A stretch of DNA of 64,000 bases from Chionoecetes opilio (GCA_016584305.1 JACEEZ010019764.1:47501-111500), one strand, 5' to 3'. Positions 12,040-44,765 are shown, numbered from the stretch's first letter. Notes: generated by a model from the sequence alone, not told the origin. Numbers and translations: made by a program.

Positions 12040-12399
12040 CTAAAAATCTAGTGACAAGCCTGTTTCATATTTGTCATAGCTTCTTTATTTATCATAGATA
12101 TTTCATTTAATTACTAAATACAGTTCGTAATGCAGAAATTCGTAAAAAGATGTTTCGTTAAAGCCGGTCACCACTGTATATAAATGTACATATACAGTAT
12201 ACATGTACGTACTATATGGAGTCTTCTGTTGGCTTACGTTCCTCCCTTTCCCTCCCTTCATGCCTCCCTTCAGTTATCTATTCACAAGGCTTTGAACATT
12301 ACAGTGAACACTGGTTTGGGTATCATCACCTTGACCACAGCATCAAAACAATAATAGAACTAACAGCAATTACAGAGGAAGAGGAAGAAGACGAAGACA

Positions 12400-12430
<31 letters not shown>

Positions 12431-13850
12431 AGAAGGAATGTTAAGATATAAACAAAATTGTCAACCTAATCAATCAATAAGCTGTACTTATATGTTATAC
12501 ATATAAGTACTGCGTTCATGCACCTAACTACCCGCAGAGTGTTACTTCAAATAAATGCACTTCTTCACACTGCACGTTATTCCCTAATCACCTTTGTCAC
12601 GTTTACATTCCCGCCAACACCTTGTCACTTCCAAGTCGTTCACCTCAAATCCCCCTGAAACTTTCTCCACGAGGCAATATCTCCTACTCTCTGCTGCCAA
12701 ATTAAGCAGAGAATACCATGTCACACCTTTTGAGATTCATTATAAACTTTGCTCACTCCCACACCCGTAAGTATCAGTGAAAGGGAGATTATTTGTGCTT
12801 GTCTATTTATGTTGTATTTTGTGTTGGAAGCCTCAAAGTATCTCTACATTTCCTTCACCTCCAAGAACTTTCTCTACGAAGTGATGAGATATACCTTTTT
12901 ACCTAAACTGTTCTTTCCTGCAGTCCTCTCATAAACTAATATTTCTTTAAATGTTCTCTATTCTTTTCTAACCTTAAAATTTTTCTTTCCCTCATACTCT
13001 CACTCTGACCCTTGATGTATACAAGTGACATGCTTTTCCCTGACCATTGCCTGCCTCTGCACACTCCAAACACTTCACCTCACCTTAACCACATCAAAGC
13101 AACAACAGAAATTTTCGTCATGCCTCATCTCCCATAAACAATTTGATTCACATTCTTATTCAGTAACTATTATATACTGTACTTTCATTTGTGCCCTTGT
13201 CGAGTATCTTTTATGAACAAAATTTCCATTTGTACTCCTAATTAACATCCTTCACAAAAACACACATTCATTCATGTCCTTAATACCTAAAATTTGCATC
13301 ACACACCTGTACAAACTGTTTCAAATTTGCCATCGATGACTTGAAAGTTGCTCTCTCTTTTTTCAATGCTTCAAGGCAAAAATGGCAATAACATCATGCA
13401 AGTCAGATCCAGCAAAGAAAAGCTTCTATGAACACTGTGGCAAACAGTACCAGACCTGAGCCTCGCCTTGCAGGGACAGGAGCTCAGGCCCACTAACCCT
13501 GTAGCACTATAATACATTCTTACACTAAGTGGCAGTGAGATAACCTACTGCCGAGAAAATGTATCCCTAGATTGGGAAGTTTTTTGTTTAGTTTGTGTTG
13601 GGCTCTGTGTGGCTCCCTTGCAACAGCTGGTACTGGTGCTGTGCTGGCTATGGAGGTCAGGGAACAAAATATAGATGATATGATTGATTGATGAAATGAG
13701 GACTATTGAGATTCACATGATGGGATGAGGGAGGGATGAGTATGGAGGGTGAGCCTCATGCCACACACACACATGTGCGTGCACTTAGCACAGTTCCAGG
13801 CGTTGCAAGGGATGAGACCCAACACTGGAGGGATTGACCAGTGTGTGTGT
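12040..13850. other. AT-rich intergenic stretch, nothing supported
   Basis: No gene, clear transposon or conserved motif was recognised. A GAC/GAA short repeat at about 12378-12432 gives a spurious acidic frame. The rest is unstructured. Confidence 0.6.
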
Positions 13851-13858
13851 GTGTGTTT

Positions 13859-14147
13859 GTGTATTCATCTAGTTATATTTTACAGGGCCTGAGCTACACT
13901 CATATAGCTCCTTCTCCATATCTACACTTTCAACTTGCTTCCTTAGTGCTTAGTGTTGGCCGAAACCATCACCCAGGGAGGCGAAACACAACCCCCGGCT
14001 AACACTCGGTACCCATTCACTGCTGGGTGGACAGGGGCTTTTATTATTTTATGGAGATCGCCCATCTTTCTCAGCTCCGCCCGGGGATCGAACCCGGGAC
14101 TTCTCGGTTGTGAACTGAGCGTGCTACCACAAGACTATGGAGAACAG
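13859..14147 (-). mobile_element. tRNA-derived SINE
   Basis: On the minus strand it begins near 14147 with TTGTGGTAGCACGCTCAGTT (A box) and GGGTTCGATCCCCGGG (B box), followed by a ~200-bp body and a tail containing 'caggccctgtaaaat' that ends in AC repeats. The tail recurs at about 25717-25790 and 45500-45550. Confidence 0.82.
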
Positions 14148-14884
14148 TGTGTGTGTGTGTGTGTGAAGCAGTCCCCTCCTCCTCCCGGCAAACCAGGGAG
14201 GAGTACCACTGGCTGTACAGGTGAACTGGAATCCTTATCTTATAACAACTGTAGCTGCCACTTGTGCCCACAACCAAACACTTCATCAACTTGACTATAC
14301 ACCAGCGTACAGTTAGCTTCAAAAAATTACTCAAATATTATGTGGCATGCAGAAAAAAAAAAAAGAGAAAAAAACCCACTGCTCCTATGTACAGTATTTC
14401 TTGTATCACAAAAATAAAGGAGAGAGATCATACTCATTGCCATTGCTAAGTTTGAAGATGCATCAAAATAAAACCATGAATTCCTTTACTATGTGTAGCA
14501 GACTCCCTGACAGAGCAGGATAACTATCATAGTCATCCATCAATATATTAAATGTATCATCTATGGCACCATTTGGCTATCACACATAGCGAGGGCTTGA
14601 CGTGTGAGTATCTAGGCACATCAACCCCTTCAGTATAAAACTACCTTACGTATATACTCTAGGATTTGTAATTAAGTAGACTGTTCCTTCAATGAAGCCT
14701 CACAAACACATCCAAGCAAAACACACACACGCACAGTAAACAATGATCGCTAAAAAAAAATAGAGTAAATATTCATAATTAAAATATAATAGATATTAAT
14801 TGCACACATTGCACACGATGTAGTAATGAATGATCCATAATTACAACTCACTATTCACTATTATGTACTCACAATCTATGAGTA

Positions 14885-15356
14885 CAGGTTGAAGTTCCCA
14901 AACTCGGCAACCTCGGGACCAGCGCCAAGCCGAGTAATGGAATTTTCCGACTTATAGAACGTAGATATATTAAGGGGGAAAAAAGCATGAAAATCACATG
15001 AACTTCTTCAAAAGGTCAATTTTCTCAGAAATAGTTAACACATTGTTCTTCCTTTTCTTTTCACTTCCACCAGTAGGTGTTCCTGGACGTTTGGGAGCCA
15101 TAATACCAATAACAGACCTGTAGAAGTACACAAAATAACAGTGTACACAACTCTACAGTCACAACACCACTGAACAATAACAACAAACAAATCGGTGGGA
15201 GAAACCAAGCGGCCTAGTGTGGTGGCACCTAGCCGCCGACCTGGCAACTACGCGCCGGGTTTTGGGTGTTCTGCCGTGTTTTGGAAAATCCGGAACCATA
15301 GCAGAGTTTTGGGTGTTGCCGAGTCTTGGGATGCCGAGTTTGGGAACTTCAACCTG
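14885..15356 (-). mobile_element. Tigger/pogo-type element, internally deleted
   Basis: 472 bp bounded by inverted repeats CAGGTTGAAGTTCCCAAACT and its complement, each flanked by TA, the pogo/mariner target. It keeps the first 35 codons of a transposase (see next entry). The rest of the coding region is missing. Confidence 0.88.
14994..15101 (-). pseudogene. N-terminal stub of Tigger-like transposase (CENP-B type)
   Basis: From the ATG at 15101 to TGA at 14994-14996: 35 residues starting MAPKRPGTPTGG, then a basic EKKRK and VLTISEKIDLLKK. This matches the start of pogo/Tigger transposases (M-A-P-K-R, a basic run, then the first helix of the CENP-B HTH). Cut off by the internal deletion. Confidence 0.78.
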
Positions 15357-15778
15357 TACTAGTAAGTCAATCTGTTATTATTACGCACAACTTATGATAA
15401 CAAAGTACGTAAGAAATAAGTGTCATAAGTTTTCAGTGTTTTGGTAGCTTTATCTGATGCCCCTGATCTCCTACAAGCAGTGCCATGCCTCCCATGACCT
15501 GCCTCATTCATCTCATGGCCTGCCTCTATCTGTCCTGCCTCATTTACTTGATAACCCTACCATCTTTGGCCTGCCTCCTCATAATCCTGCCTTACTCTAT
15601 GTTACACTAGCTATGCTCTACCCCTGCCTCATCCTACAGACTTATGGGCCAGCGAGTAAGTGAATGGAGTCATAATACTCATCCCTCACTCCTAAATCTG
15701 TAATGATGAGTATATATATTCTCAATGGGCATCAATCTTATGGTTAATGTTGTTACTATTATAATCACTACTGTTATT

Positions 15779-16166
15779 GCTGCGCCTCCGTGGTGTGGTG
15801 ACAGCATGCCGGGCTACAAATACTGTTATTGCTGCACCTCCGTGGTGTGGTGACTAGCGTGCCGGACTACAAATACACGGGCCCGGGATCAAATCCGGGT
15901 CAGGGCAGTCGGCGTCCAGCCCAATCTGCTGTTCATCCTCCCTTTCGGGGTGGATAAATGGGTACCTGGGGAAATCTGGGGAAACCTGGGGAAGGTAACT
16001 TGTGTAACCCGGATGTCACACTAGCCCTGTGTCCCGGGGTAGCGGATTGTCCCCAAGGATAATACAAGATCCTTGGTTGTCACCCACCACAGGCTCAAAG
16101 GCTAATGCAACGGAGATGAGCACCGAGGCCACGTGCAGCTTAGCGTATGCCCCCGTCTTTACCTTT
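15779..16166 (+). mobile_element. tRNA-derived SINE with duplicated head
   Basis: The full head starts near 15832 (A-box-like GTGGTGTGGTGACTAGCG, B box GGGATCAAATCCGGG). A ~50-bp partial head duplicate lies immediately upstream (15779-15831). The body continues to about 16166, ending near 'cgtctttacctttta'. The 3' half (GCTAATGC-ACGGAGATGAGCACC) recurs at 51140-51335. Confidence 0.8.
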
Positions 16167-16259
16167 TACTACTGTTATTGTTATGAGTACTATGATCATC
16201 ACTGCTACTGTTTTACTATAGCATTATTATTTTCTATCTTTTAACAACCATAATAAAAT

Positions 16260-17572
16260 GCTGCAAAGTATGTCTGCCACTGAAAGACTTGAAGTGTTAT
16301 AAAAAGAAGAAAAAAAGTAATACTATAAACTCTGTACATTGTCATCAGACTCATCTGATTACAAATAAAAAATGTAACTCACAGGGATGTCAACAAGAAA
16401 AGAAAAAAAACTGAAATAAAATAATAGGGCGACCAACTCATCCGAGCGCAGCGAGGCTGACCGACCGTAGCGAGGGAACCTCCCAGCTGGAGGTTCGGAA
16501 TTTTTTGTAAATTTCATGCTCTGAGAGAGCTTTTGAGAGGTCCTTGGTTATATCTATAATAATTTCTGGTCTCAATTTTGTCTGTTTTTGTGTCCACAAT
16601 TTGTGTATATGTATATATCTCGTATATCTCTGGCCATACTATATTGAGTATATACCCTCTGGCCAATCTGGCTTGCCTCCTGCTGTGGCATCCCTGCATT
16701 GAACTCTCCTGGCCTGGAGCCTGCAAACTTGACACAGTGAGGGCAGTGTGCCAATCGATACCAGACCCCTGGATCACCAGAGCTATCTCACCTGGCTGTG
16801 GCTCCTGTAATCCACCCCCAACATACTGGCTGTGGGCTGCTGTATTCCACCCCCAACATACTGCCTCCTGAGCAAACTTGTAGCAGTGGAGTTAGGAGAT
16901 ATCGGCAGCCTAGTATTAACTTCCCGCTAGGCAGCCAAAAAATGTTTTATGGTCTGTGCTGGATCAGTGGCCAGGGACAGGTTCGGCTGTGGGCTAGGCA
17001 ACTATGTACACCCCCCCCAAAAAATGTTTAACCCGAATCTACACGATTCACAGAAATGACCCAGCTGGCAATAAAATACTCGGAAATCCGCGAATCCGCA
17101 GAAAATTGACATCCCTGAACTCAACATTTGATGATGAGAAAACTTTGTATTGATCTGAGTTCTCAACAACTAAACATACTTCACATGACTCAACTAAAGA
17201 GAGAAAGATAAACAGACAGAGAAAGTTGACAACCTGCAAGAAAATACAGAAAATACCAGCGAGTAGACAAGAAAATTAAATCATCCCATCAGAGTAAACA
17301 AAACCCTGTATACTCCTACACAACCCCACTATTGCCTTGGCTCTTTCTCCATCACTGTCCACAACACTGACTGCCACCACCACCACCACCTCCTCTAAAT
17401 CCTCCACCAACACAAGTAACAAGCAAATATTCTACTCTTCTCTATACATAATTTCCACGTACAGTATCTAATAACTTTCCATCTACACAGCGTCCCCTCA
17501 CCTCATCTCTTCCTTCGTCACTCAACACACATATAAAAACACATTCATATACACACACACATCTTCTTCATC
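16260..17572. other. Intergenic stretch, no gene supported
   Basis: Contains a small 'gagcgcagcgag' motif pair (about 16440-16480) and a repeated 'tccacccccaacatactg' (about 16812 and 16849). A CA-rich tract at 17525-17562 leads directly to the viral relic. No coding gene. Confidence 0.55.
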
Positions 17573-18636
17573 TTGGAGTATCGCCAGCTCAACTTTATCC
17601 GCAGCGTGATAGCTGATGCTGTGGACCATCTAGCTGCTAGCACTGAAGAGGACCTGGTATGGAAGTTCCCCAAGACCCATTACAAGTTCACAGCACACGA
17701 GGACTGGGTTTGTGTGTCCAATGGGAAAACGTGTGTAACAGTCCCATGGCTGGGTCTCCTGGCATTTGAAGATAGTTTGGTTGGGTTAACCTCGGTGATT
17801 TGTTTGACTGTTCTCGATGATGACCTCACCCGGCGGAACCAGATCGCCGATGTCCTTAGAGCAATACACGCGGGACTGCAGAGTTGCATCCTTCTTGGTG
17901 AGAAGGTGTATGACGTCTTGAAACACTGGCACGCTGTGGTTGTTGGACGCATCATTGAGGATGAGCCCGAGGGTTATACGAATGCCCTCCTTGAGTCCAT
18001 CCGTCCAATCCATCCCCGACTGTCCCTTGAAAAACCTCATTGATATCCACCTGCCCACAAAGGAAGCCAAGATTCGAGCAATGGAAGTGTCCGGAATTTC
18101 CAAATGCTTCACATATCCTGTTGTAGACCTAGATAAAGCTGCAGACACTGTCATCAAAACAGCAGGAAGACATCGAGGACCTCATGTAGCCGGTCAGCAT
18201 GCGGTGTGGATGTTCAGGAAAATCTTCATCCGCGAGTTCATCAGGGAGCGAAGAACGTGGCCAAAGACAACGATAATCGGACCCCTCAACCCAGTGATTG
18301 CTCAGGCCAGATTGGATGGTACCTGGGGTGAGACCAGTGGAGAGTGGGGCCCCAATTTGTTCCGGAATATTCAGTTAGATGAGAAACTCAATTTTGACTG
18401 GCACCTGGACACTACTGACCTACTCTCTGATAAGTCCATAGCCCCTCCTCTCAGCTCGTGGGCGCAGGAGTATGACACCCGATATTCATGGTTGCGACAT
18501 CGGGTTACACCATACAAGGGGCCCCCAGCACAGAAAAGACTGATTATCAAGCACCTAAACACCCCCATTGTTGACACTAAAGAATCAATAATGCGACTTC
18601 TGCATCGATCCAACCCAGAGAACCAGATAACCGTCA

Positions 18637-19400
18637 TGTGCCCCAAGGAAAGAGAGCTGAGCAGGGATCGCGCAAGGTATTTCACGAAACTCACGTTTGA
18701 CGGGAGACTCCACCAGGTCACATCGGAGAGCAACATGAAGAAGGTCTTCCGGTACTATCCCCACCAATCTATGACCCTGAGCGGGAACAGTTTGACTAAG
18801 GTGGTTCTGAAAAACAGTGCTCGATCATTCATGAAGGTTCACGTGGACTTCAGCAAGTTCTGCCTACATCAATGCCACCTCTTGAATGTCTTCACCGCCA
18901 TGGAAATTGACAGACTCTTTGGCACACCCAGTCTGTACGAGTTCATCCACATCTTCCCCCAAGAAGCATTCACGCTATTCCAAGATTGATGTAACCCACC
19001 CGCCCAGCACCTGCCTGGAACTCCGAAAACAGGTCCCCGGTGTGCCTATGGCCTGGCTACCCTGGGAGAAGGGATGTTCCAGAAGATGTGGACACTCACT
19101 TGCGGCTGCCTGATCCTTTACCATGTGTACTATACGGGCCTGAAGGCAAGCCTACTGGGGAGTGGCGATAACCAAGTCCTCCTTGTTGAAGTGCCCGAGG
19201 GTGGTGATCCGAGGACTACCCAAGTGGACGTGATGGCCCGTCTGAGTGCGATGTCAGAGGAGAGCGGGTTACCCCTGAAGCTTGAGGAAACATTTGTGTC
19301 GAGCCATACTACGAGTACGGCCGGGCCTCGTTCATAGACGGGAAGATCTCTGCTGCGATCAAGAAGTGCAGCAGAATTGGAACTGATGCTCAAGAGGCCC
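18637..19400 (+). other. RdRp core of the viral relic (motifs pre-A to E)
   Basis: Reads pre-motif A KERE followed by an Arg-x-Phe-type stretch, motif A with an aspartate in a DFSKF context, a motif B region with GEG and QKMW, and motif C GDNQ, the form diagnostic of negative-strand L proteins (retroviruses and positive-strand viruses use xDD or GDD). A TGA lies between motifs A and B and a frame change follows motif D. Confidence 0.88.
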
Positions 19401-20339
19401 TACCATGTCTCAATAGCCGAATCGGCGGGATCCACGCCACCGCAATCTCATGTGCAGGTGAAGGAACATCTCCCATCCCCGCTCATGCAGTTGCTTCCAT
19501 GGAAACAGCAAGACACATAATCAGAGTATCTCGCCCCCCCTCGATCGTCAAGTTGTGTGTGATGCTTCTGACTCCAAGGTGTTGGGTGGTCTTAAAGTGA
19601 ATCCGTACTCTAGCTATGCTATGAGAGGGACATTCGATCCAATGTGCTCATTTGTGGGCCTCCTTGCGACAGCCAAGTCAATATCCATCACGTGCCCTAT
19701 CCCCTGGGCGGGCCTGTCTACACTCCCTCAAAAGCTAGTTACCACCAATTTTGAGGCTGTCTTGAAGGATCCATACACTTTGACATTTTCATCCCCCCGA
19801 GACTCCGAACTGTAGCTCCGAGCAATAGTAGAAGAGGCACTTCCCCAGATGGTGGAGAACCTAGTGCTCAAGAAACTTTTTTCATCGGAGTCAGATGAGC
19901 AGCGAGCAGCTCTTGTCAATGACCTCCGCCAGCTAACCCCGCGATCCCTCAAACTTATGGCAGCTATCTACCAACACGGGAACCCAGCTCTCCAGGAAAG
20001 GGCGATTGGGCGGTATCAGTCTTCAACGTCAGTAAATATCCTAGTGAGGGACGAGCATGACATGATCGATCTGTACGAGCGAACCAAGAAGGAAGACTTA
20101 CAGATCGTGGAATTCTTCAGTAAGAGGTCGGGTACATTTGTGCAGAACCTCGACCTCGACAGCTGCCCAGCTGCCATCACAGACGGTCTGCGTGCCTTCA
20201 ATCTTGGTATGGAGCTGGTTACCCCATCAATGCCCCCAATATCTCACCAGGTGAGGATGATGCGATGGACCGACGTTCCTGTAGACACAACACCGAGAAC
20301 CATCCGAGTAGAAGTGGCCCCGTCCATCGTAAAGTACCT

Positions 20340-20620
20340 CAACTCCAGAGGGCCATACAAGTCGTATCTTGGCAGCGACACAAAGGTCAAGCAGCCCAAA
20401 GGACCCCTTGAGGTGATCTGTCCAGACAACACAGAGCAATCAGCACTCAAGCTTGCACAGATGGCATCCTGGGTGGGAGGAGACCAAAATCTCCAAGAAC
20501 TGCTCCAGAGGCTGATTAGTGAGAAGACCACCAGTCCCGTCGACCGAGTGCTGGCTGCCTCGTCGAAAGTGGTCAGCGGTATTGTGGAGCACCGTGGAGA
20601 GGTTATGACCGTCCCGAAGG
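20340..20620 (+). other. Capping (PRNTase-like) region of the viral relic
   Basis: Contains YLGSDT and further on EHRGE, matching in order and spacing the conserved Gly/Thr motif and the His-Arg motif of the L capping domain. Lies in the longest intact reading block (19849-20740). Confidence 0.65.
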
Positions 20621-21699
20621 GATCCTATATCAACTATGATCCTAACATCACATCCCACATGAACATTACAACCGATTCCGCCACTGCGTTTGCCCGAAAG
20701 GCTGCAGACTATACCCTCGTGTTCCAGTGTAAAAGTGTTCATTGGCAGTTACATCATCCACCGGCATCTGGCAGGACTGGACGTCGTCGGAGACTGGGGA
20801 GCTGTTATTGCTTGTCTCTACTGCACCCGACTAGCATATGATGGGTTGTTAACCATGCTGACTCCGCCGATCTACCGCGGTTTATCTCTGGGCACGGAGC
20901 GAGACATGAAATTCCGCAACTCCATGGTGAGACCAGGAAAGGGAGATCCAGCAGAAGCATACCACGCGTATATCGGGGATGAACTCAGTCGAACGATCAC
21001 AGATTGGGAGCGCGTTGAAAGAGTTGTGGAGACGGACAACATTGATGGAGGGATCCTCAGCTACAATGCATCAGTCAACATCTCGGAACTGGCACGCTGC
21101 AACATTGAGGAGCTCATCACCTATGTTTTCGCCTACCTGCACCTCCATCCAGACAGTGCTGCAAATGTCACAGGAGGGGCCTACCGCAACCTCGGACCAG
21201 AGTTGCATCCCTCGGAGGTATTGGTAAACACTCTGATCAAATCAGGCCATTCACAGGGTCTTATGAGGATGATGGATACAGCTTTCAGTTTCAGGGTGGA
21301 GGACAGGTCCCATCGGGTGAGACTGTTTGCTAGATTGTTCATCAGAAGAGGAAAACGGCTCATGAGACACATTAAGTATGCCCTTCCATCCGACCCCGTG
21401 GATGTAGTGTGGAAGCTTGCAAAACTGAAAGCTGACGAGATGGATTACAACCTAGGGCCCGTACCATTTGACGAGGATGATCTAGTTGCCGGGTTGGATG
21501 AGGTGGGAATGAGCGTGGCACCCGCGAGAGGTGTGTGCTGCAAGGAGCTGAGAAAGCGGCCTATGACTGTTGTCAATCCCACCCTTTATCGTCTGGAACA
21601 TTCAATTGAGGGGGATTGGGCGAGCGAAGGCCAGTGGAAGATCTCAAACATCACGACATATGGTCTAACAGCTGCGGCCTCCCAACTGTAGAGTCTGAG

Positions 21700-22000
21700 C
21701 GCCATCCTCCCGGACATTCCTTGTTGGACAATTGACGATCGGCACGGGGCTGGTATCGGGGTGCTGCTTGGTCACCGGGGGCACCCGTCCTACATTCTAG
21801 ACACATCCGAGCGGAAGGACCTGGGAACTCGAACCAATAATGGCCCCGTCGCTCTCTACTATGACAGATGCACTGGCTCTTATGATAGAAACTACTACAT
21901 CAACTCCCTGTGCAACGGATCATTTAAGAGGCCAATACCAACTCCTCTGATCATTGTTGTAGCCAAAGACCCGCTCTCTCATGCAGCGTCTCCCCTCTTC
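21700..22000 (+). other. Methyltransferase-like region of the viral relic
   Basis: Just after the TAG at 21689 the same frame reads DDRHGAGIGVLLG, resembling the glycine-rich SAM-binding motif of the L methyltransferase. The frame stays open to 22543. Assignment is by position and one motif only. Confidence 0.5.
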
Positions 22001-22543
22001 AGACCAGATGATGTGTTGATTACTAGGTTTCCCAGGGGGAGGATGCTGATAGGCTACCCGGGAAGGTTTGAGGGTGATGTTTGGTACATGTGTGGCCCTG
22101 AAGACCCGCCTCAGCCTGCTACCATGACAATCGCTCGAGTTAACGACGGTTACTACCGGAGCTCCGACTTGTCGCCCCACGTGAGAGCTCAGGGTCTGTT
22201 GGGTGGCAAGGGGGATCTTACCACTGCAGAGATTACCGCATTCGTCGATCGGGAGCTGCCGAACCACACCGATCGTATGGACATCCACGCAGTCGGGCTA
22301 TCAGCTCTGGAGAGAGTCGCGAGGATTAGGCGCACTCACCTGCGAGCTGGGACTGAAGATGACATCCTGACAATCCACTGGCTGAAACAGAAGACGGGGG
22401 GGTACCTGTCCTCAGCAATCAAGTACCATTACTCAGGAACGGAGTTGCACGTCATGTGCGGGTGCTCGGAGCCGATGTTGGAGTTTAGGCCGATCGACGA
22501 GCTCATGGCTGTGTATCTCTTGTATATCTACCTCGGTCATTAA

Positions 22544-22605
22544 AAGAACTATGGGATGGTAAGGTGTGGCCTTCTGTTCTGGTAAGGTTGTATACTTCAT
22601 TTGTT

Positions 22606-22678
<73 letters not shown>

Positions 22679-22752
22679 TACACATAGTCAGGAAGTCTTA
22701 GATAAATAGCTTCATACCGTCCTCTCCCATTGCCTCCCATCCAGTACCTGTC
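22544..22752 (-). other. sax 3' flank / start of 3'UTR
   Basis: Sequence between the receptor stop codon and the viral relic. It contains an uninterrupted AC/GT microsatellite at 22613-22676. I find no AATAAA or ATTAAA on the minus strand here, so the polyadenylation site is probably not in this interval and the 3'UTR may extend into antisense of the relic. Confidence 0.6.
22613..22676. repeat. AC microsatellite between viral relic and sax
   Basis: About 32 uninterrupted AC units, inside the predicted 3' flank of the receptor gene. Confidence 0.95.
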
Positions 22753-43476
<20,724 letters not shown>

Positions 43477-43493
43477 TCTTGTATCACTGGCCT

Positions 43494-43720
43494 AGGGATG
43501 TGCACCTTTTTTCGGTATACCGAAATACCGGTATTTTAGCTCCGGTATTACCGGTATTACCGGTATTTTGAGTTTTCGGTATACCGGTATCGGGTATTGG
43601 TGGTACATCGGTATACCGGTATCGGTATATTATTTGGTCGGTATTTTGGATTTCGGTATTGTGTTTTTTTTTGTCGCAATTGACCGGATTTGCCGAGAAA
43701 ACGCATGGTAGCGTAGCGCT
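43494..43720. repeat. ACCGGTAT-rich repeat immediately upstream of sax
   Basis: Starts TAGGGATGTGCACC and consists of degenerate GGTATACCGGTATT strings. Related sequence lies at 51475-51620 and 54775-54850. The start resembles hAT-type MITE ends. It begins 18 bp upstream of the predicted sax ATG, so it may supply 5'UTR or promoter sequence. Confidence 0.7.
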
Positions 43721-44060
43721 CATTGGCTCAGAACGTCCGGGAATCAGAAGCGCTTTATCATTGGCCGAGCTTATTTACCTATTTCAGACTGGTATCAAGC
43801 CCGTATTATACCGTTATTTTTTCGACCACGTACTCTGCAACGGTCATTGGCGTCGTTCAGTTCTACACACAGCTTCACACGCTGGAAGTTGGAGGACAGA
43901 ACAGTGCTGCTATCGTCCACAATTATACAAGTGACAATTGGCTAGACGGTAAGTAGAGAATTTGATAAATAAACCCAGTGCAGTGCCAATTTTTTTTTTT
44001 TTTACGGTTTAAATTTTTATATCTTTTTCAAAAACCAGTCCATGGTTGTATACTCTAAAC

Positions 44061-44370
44061 CAGTAGTTTCCCAAACGGGGGGAAATTCCCCCTGGGGGGA
44101 AATTTCAGGATTCTTGGGGAAATTTATCCTGAGGGACATCTAAATTTGCTAGCATTTAGTCGACAGATAAAATCTGTCTTAGAAGCGGCTATTGACTTAT
44201 TTCAAGTATATATAGATATACAGTAGAAGATAGTGTCTGATACTTGTGTATCAAAGCAAGCACATTTTGTGTTTTGGGGCTACTTATTTTCACATGAACT
44301 TGAAGGTGGAATTCCGGATGGTGAACTGGTTAAAGGGGGGAAACGACAGAAAGAAGTTTGGGAACCACTG
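44061..44370. mobile_element. hAT-type MITE copy 2
   Basis: Same element as at 159-556, without the long A-tract. Ends CAGTAGTTTCCCAAAC and GTTTGGGAACCACTG, flanked by an 8-bp duplication with one mismatch (ctctaaac / gtctaaac). Lies upstream of the receptor gene start. Confidence 0.85.
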
Positions 44371-44474
44371 GTCTAAACCTTCCTTTATAAACGTACGTAC
44401 ATATTTTAGTATCGATGAATTCGTAAACAATTTTTAGAGTTTGAGGGTTTATGTACCCAACTAACGAAAGATAA

Positions 44475-44765
44475 CAGTGAAGTCGCCAGGTCAAACCATT
44501 TTTCTGTGTACACCCGTTGTGGGTGGCGTTAATAGTTACATTTCTACATACAGGATTTCAGGACAGTTAGAAGAGGCTATCTGGAGAGTCTGTGTCATTT
44601 TGTGTCTTCAGCTGTGTCATAGTAGGGCTATAAATGAACAAATGACAAAAATATCTACAAAGTGGCTACCAACAGTGAAGTCGCCATCTAGTTTTTATTA
44701 TGAGTGTCGTACCGCACTAACCGCAGCCGTCTTTCGCCCGAAAAAAAACGCGGTAGTAAAATTTT
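44475..44765 (+). repeat. Dispersed repeat with 'cagtgaagtcgcca' ends (partner 50220-50510)
   Basis: Left end near AACAGTGAAGTCGCCAGG, inner AACAGTGAAGTCGCCATC, 'atgacaaaaatatctacaaa' in the middle. The same unit occurs inverted at 50220-50510. The motif 'ggcgacttcactg' also occurs twice at 44905-44940. Confidence 0.75.

Larger units (their letters stand above)
17573..22543 (+). pseudogene. Endogenous viral element: L polymerase gene of a mononegavirus/chuvirus-like RNA virus, broken
   Basis: About 1650 codons of an L protein, the multifunctional polymerase of non-segmented negative-strand RNA viruses, integrated as DNA. In order: N-terminal ring region (from 17573), KERE pre-motif A (about 18640), motif A (about 18840), motif B region (about 19040-19110), GDNQ motif C (19164-19175), motif D/E region (about 19266-19400), capping region (about 20340-20620) and a methyltransferase-like glycine motif (about 21735-21780). 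Breaks: in-frame stops at 18987 (TGA), 19813 (TAG) and 21689 (TAG); frame changes near 18030, 19306, 19540 and 20740. The extreme N-terminus and the last few hundred residues appear to be absent. There is no ATG at the left edge, no poly(A), and no other viral gene beside it. CA-rich simple repeats flank both ends. Family is unresolved: Nyamiviridae, bornavirus-like, Artoviridae and Chuviridae are all possible. Not expected to encode a working protein. Confidence 0.88.

Noticed and set aside
12378..12440. Acidic Asp/Glu-rich protein
   Set aside because: Short GAC/GAA repeat in an otherwise non-coding stretch.
14075..14147. Functional tRNA genes at SINE heads (5118, 14147, 15832, 23215, 31003, 37272)
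   Set aside because: A and B boxes are present, but acceptor and anticodon stems are not intact and most heads are followed by SINE bodies.
17573..22543. Functional host or viral gene on the plus strand
   Set aside because: Multiple stops and frame changes, no start codon at the left edge and no splice sites that would bypass the lesions.
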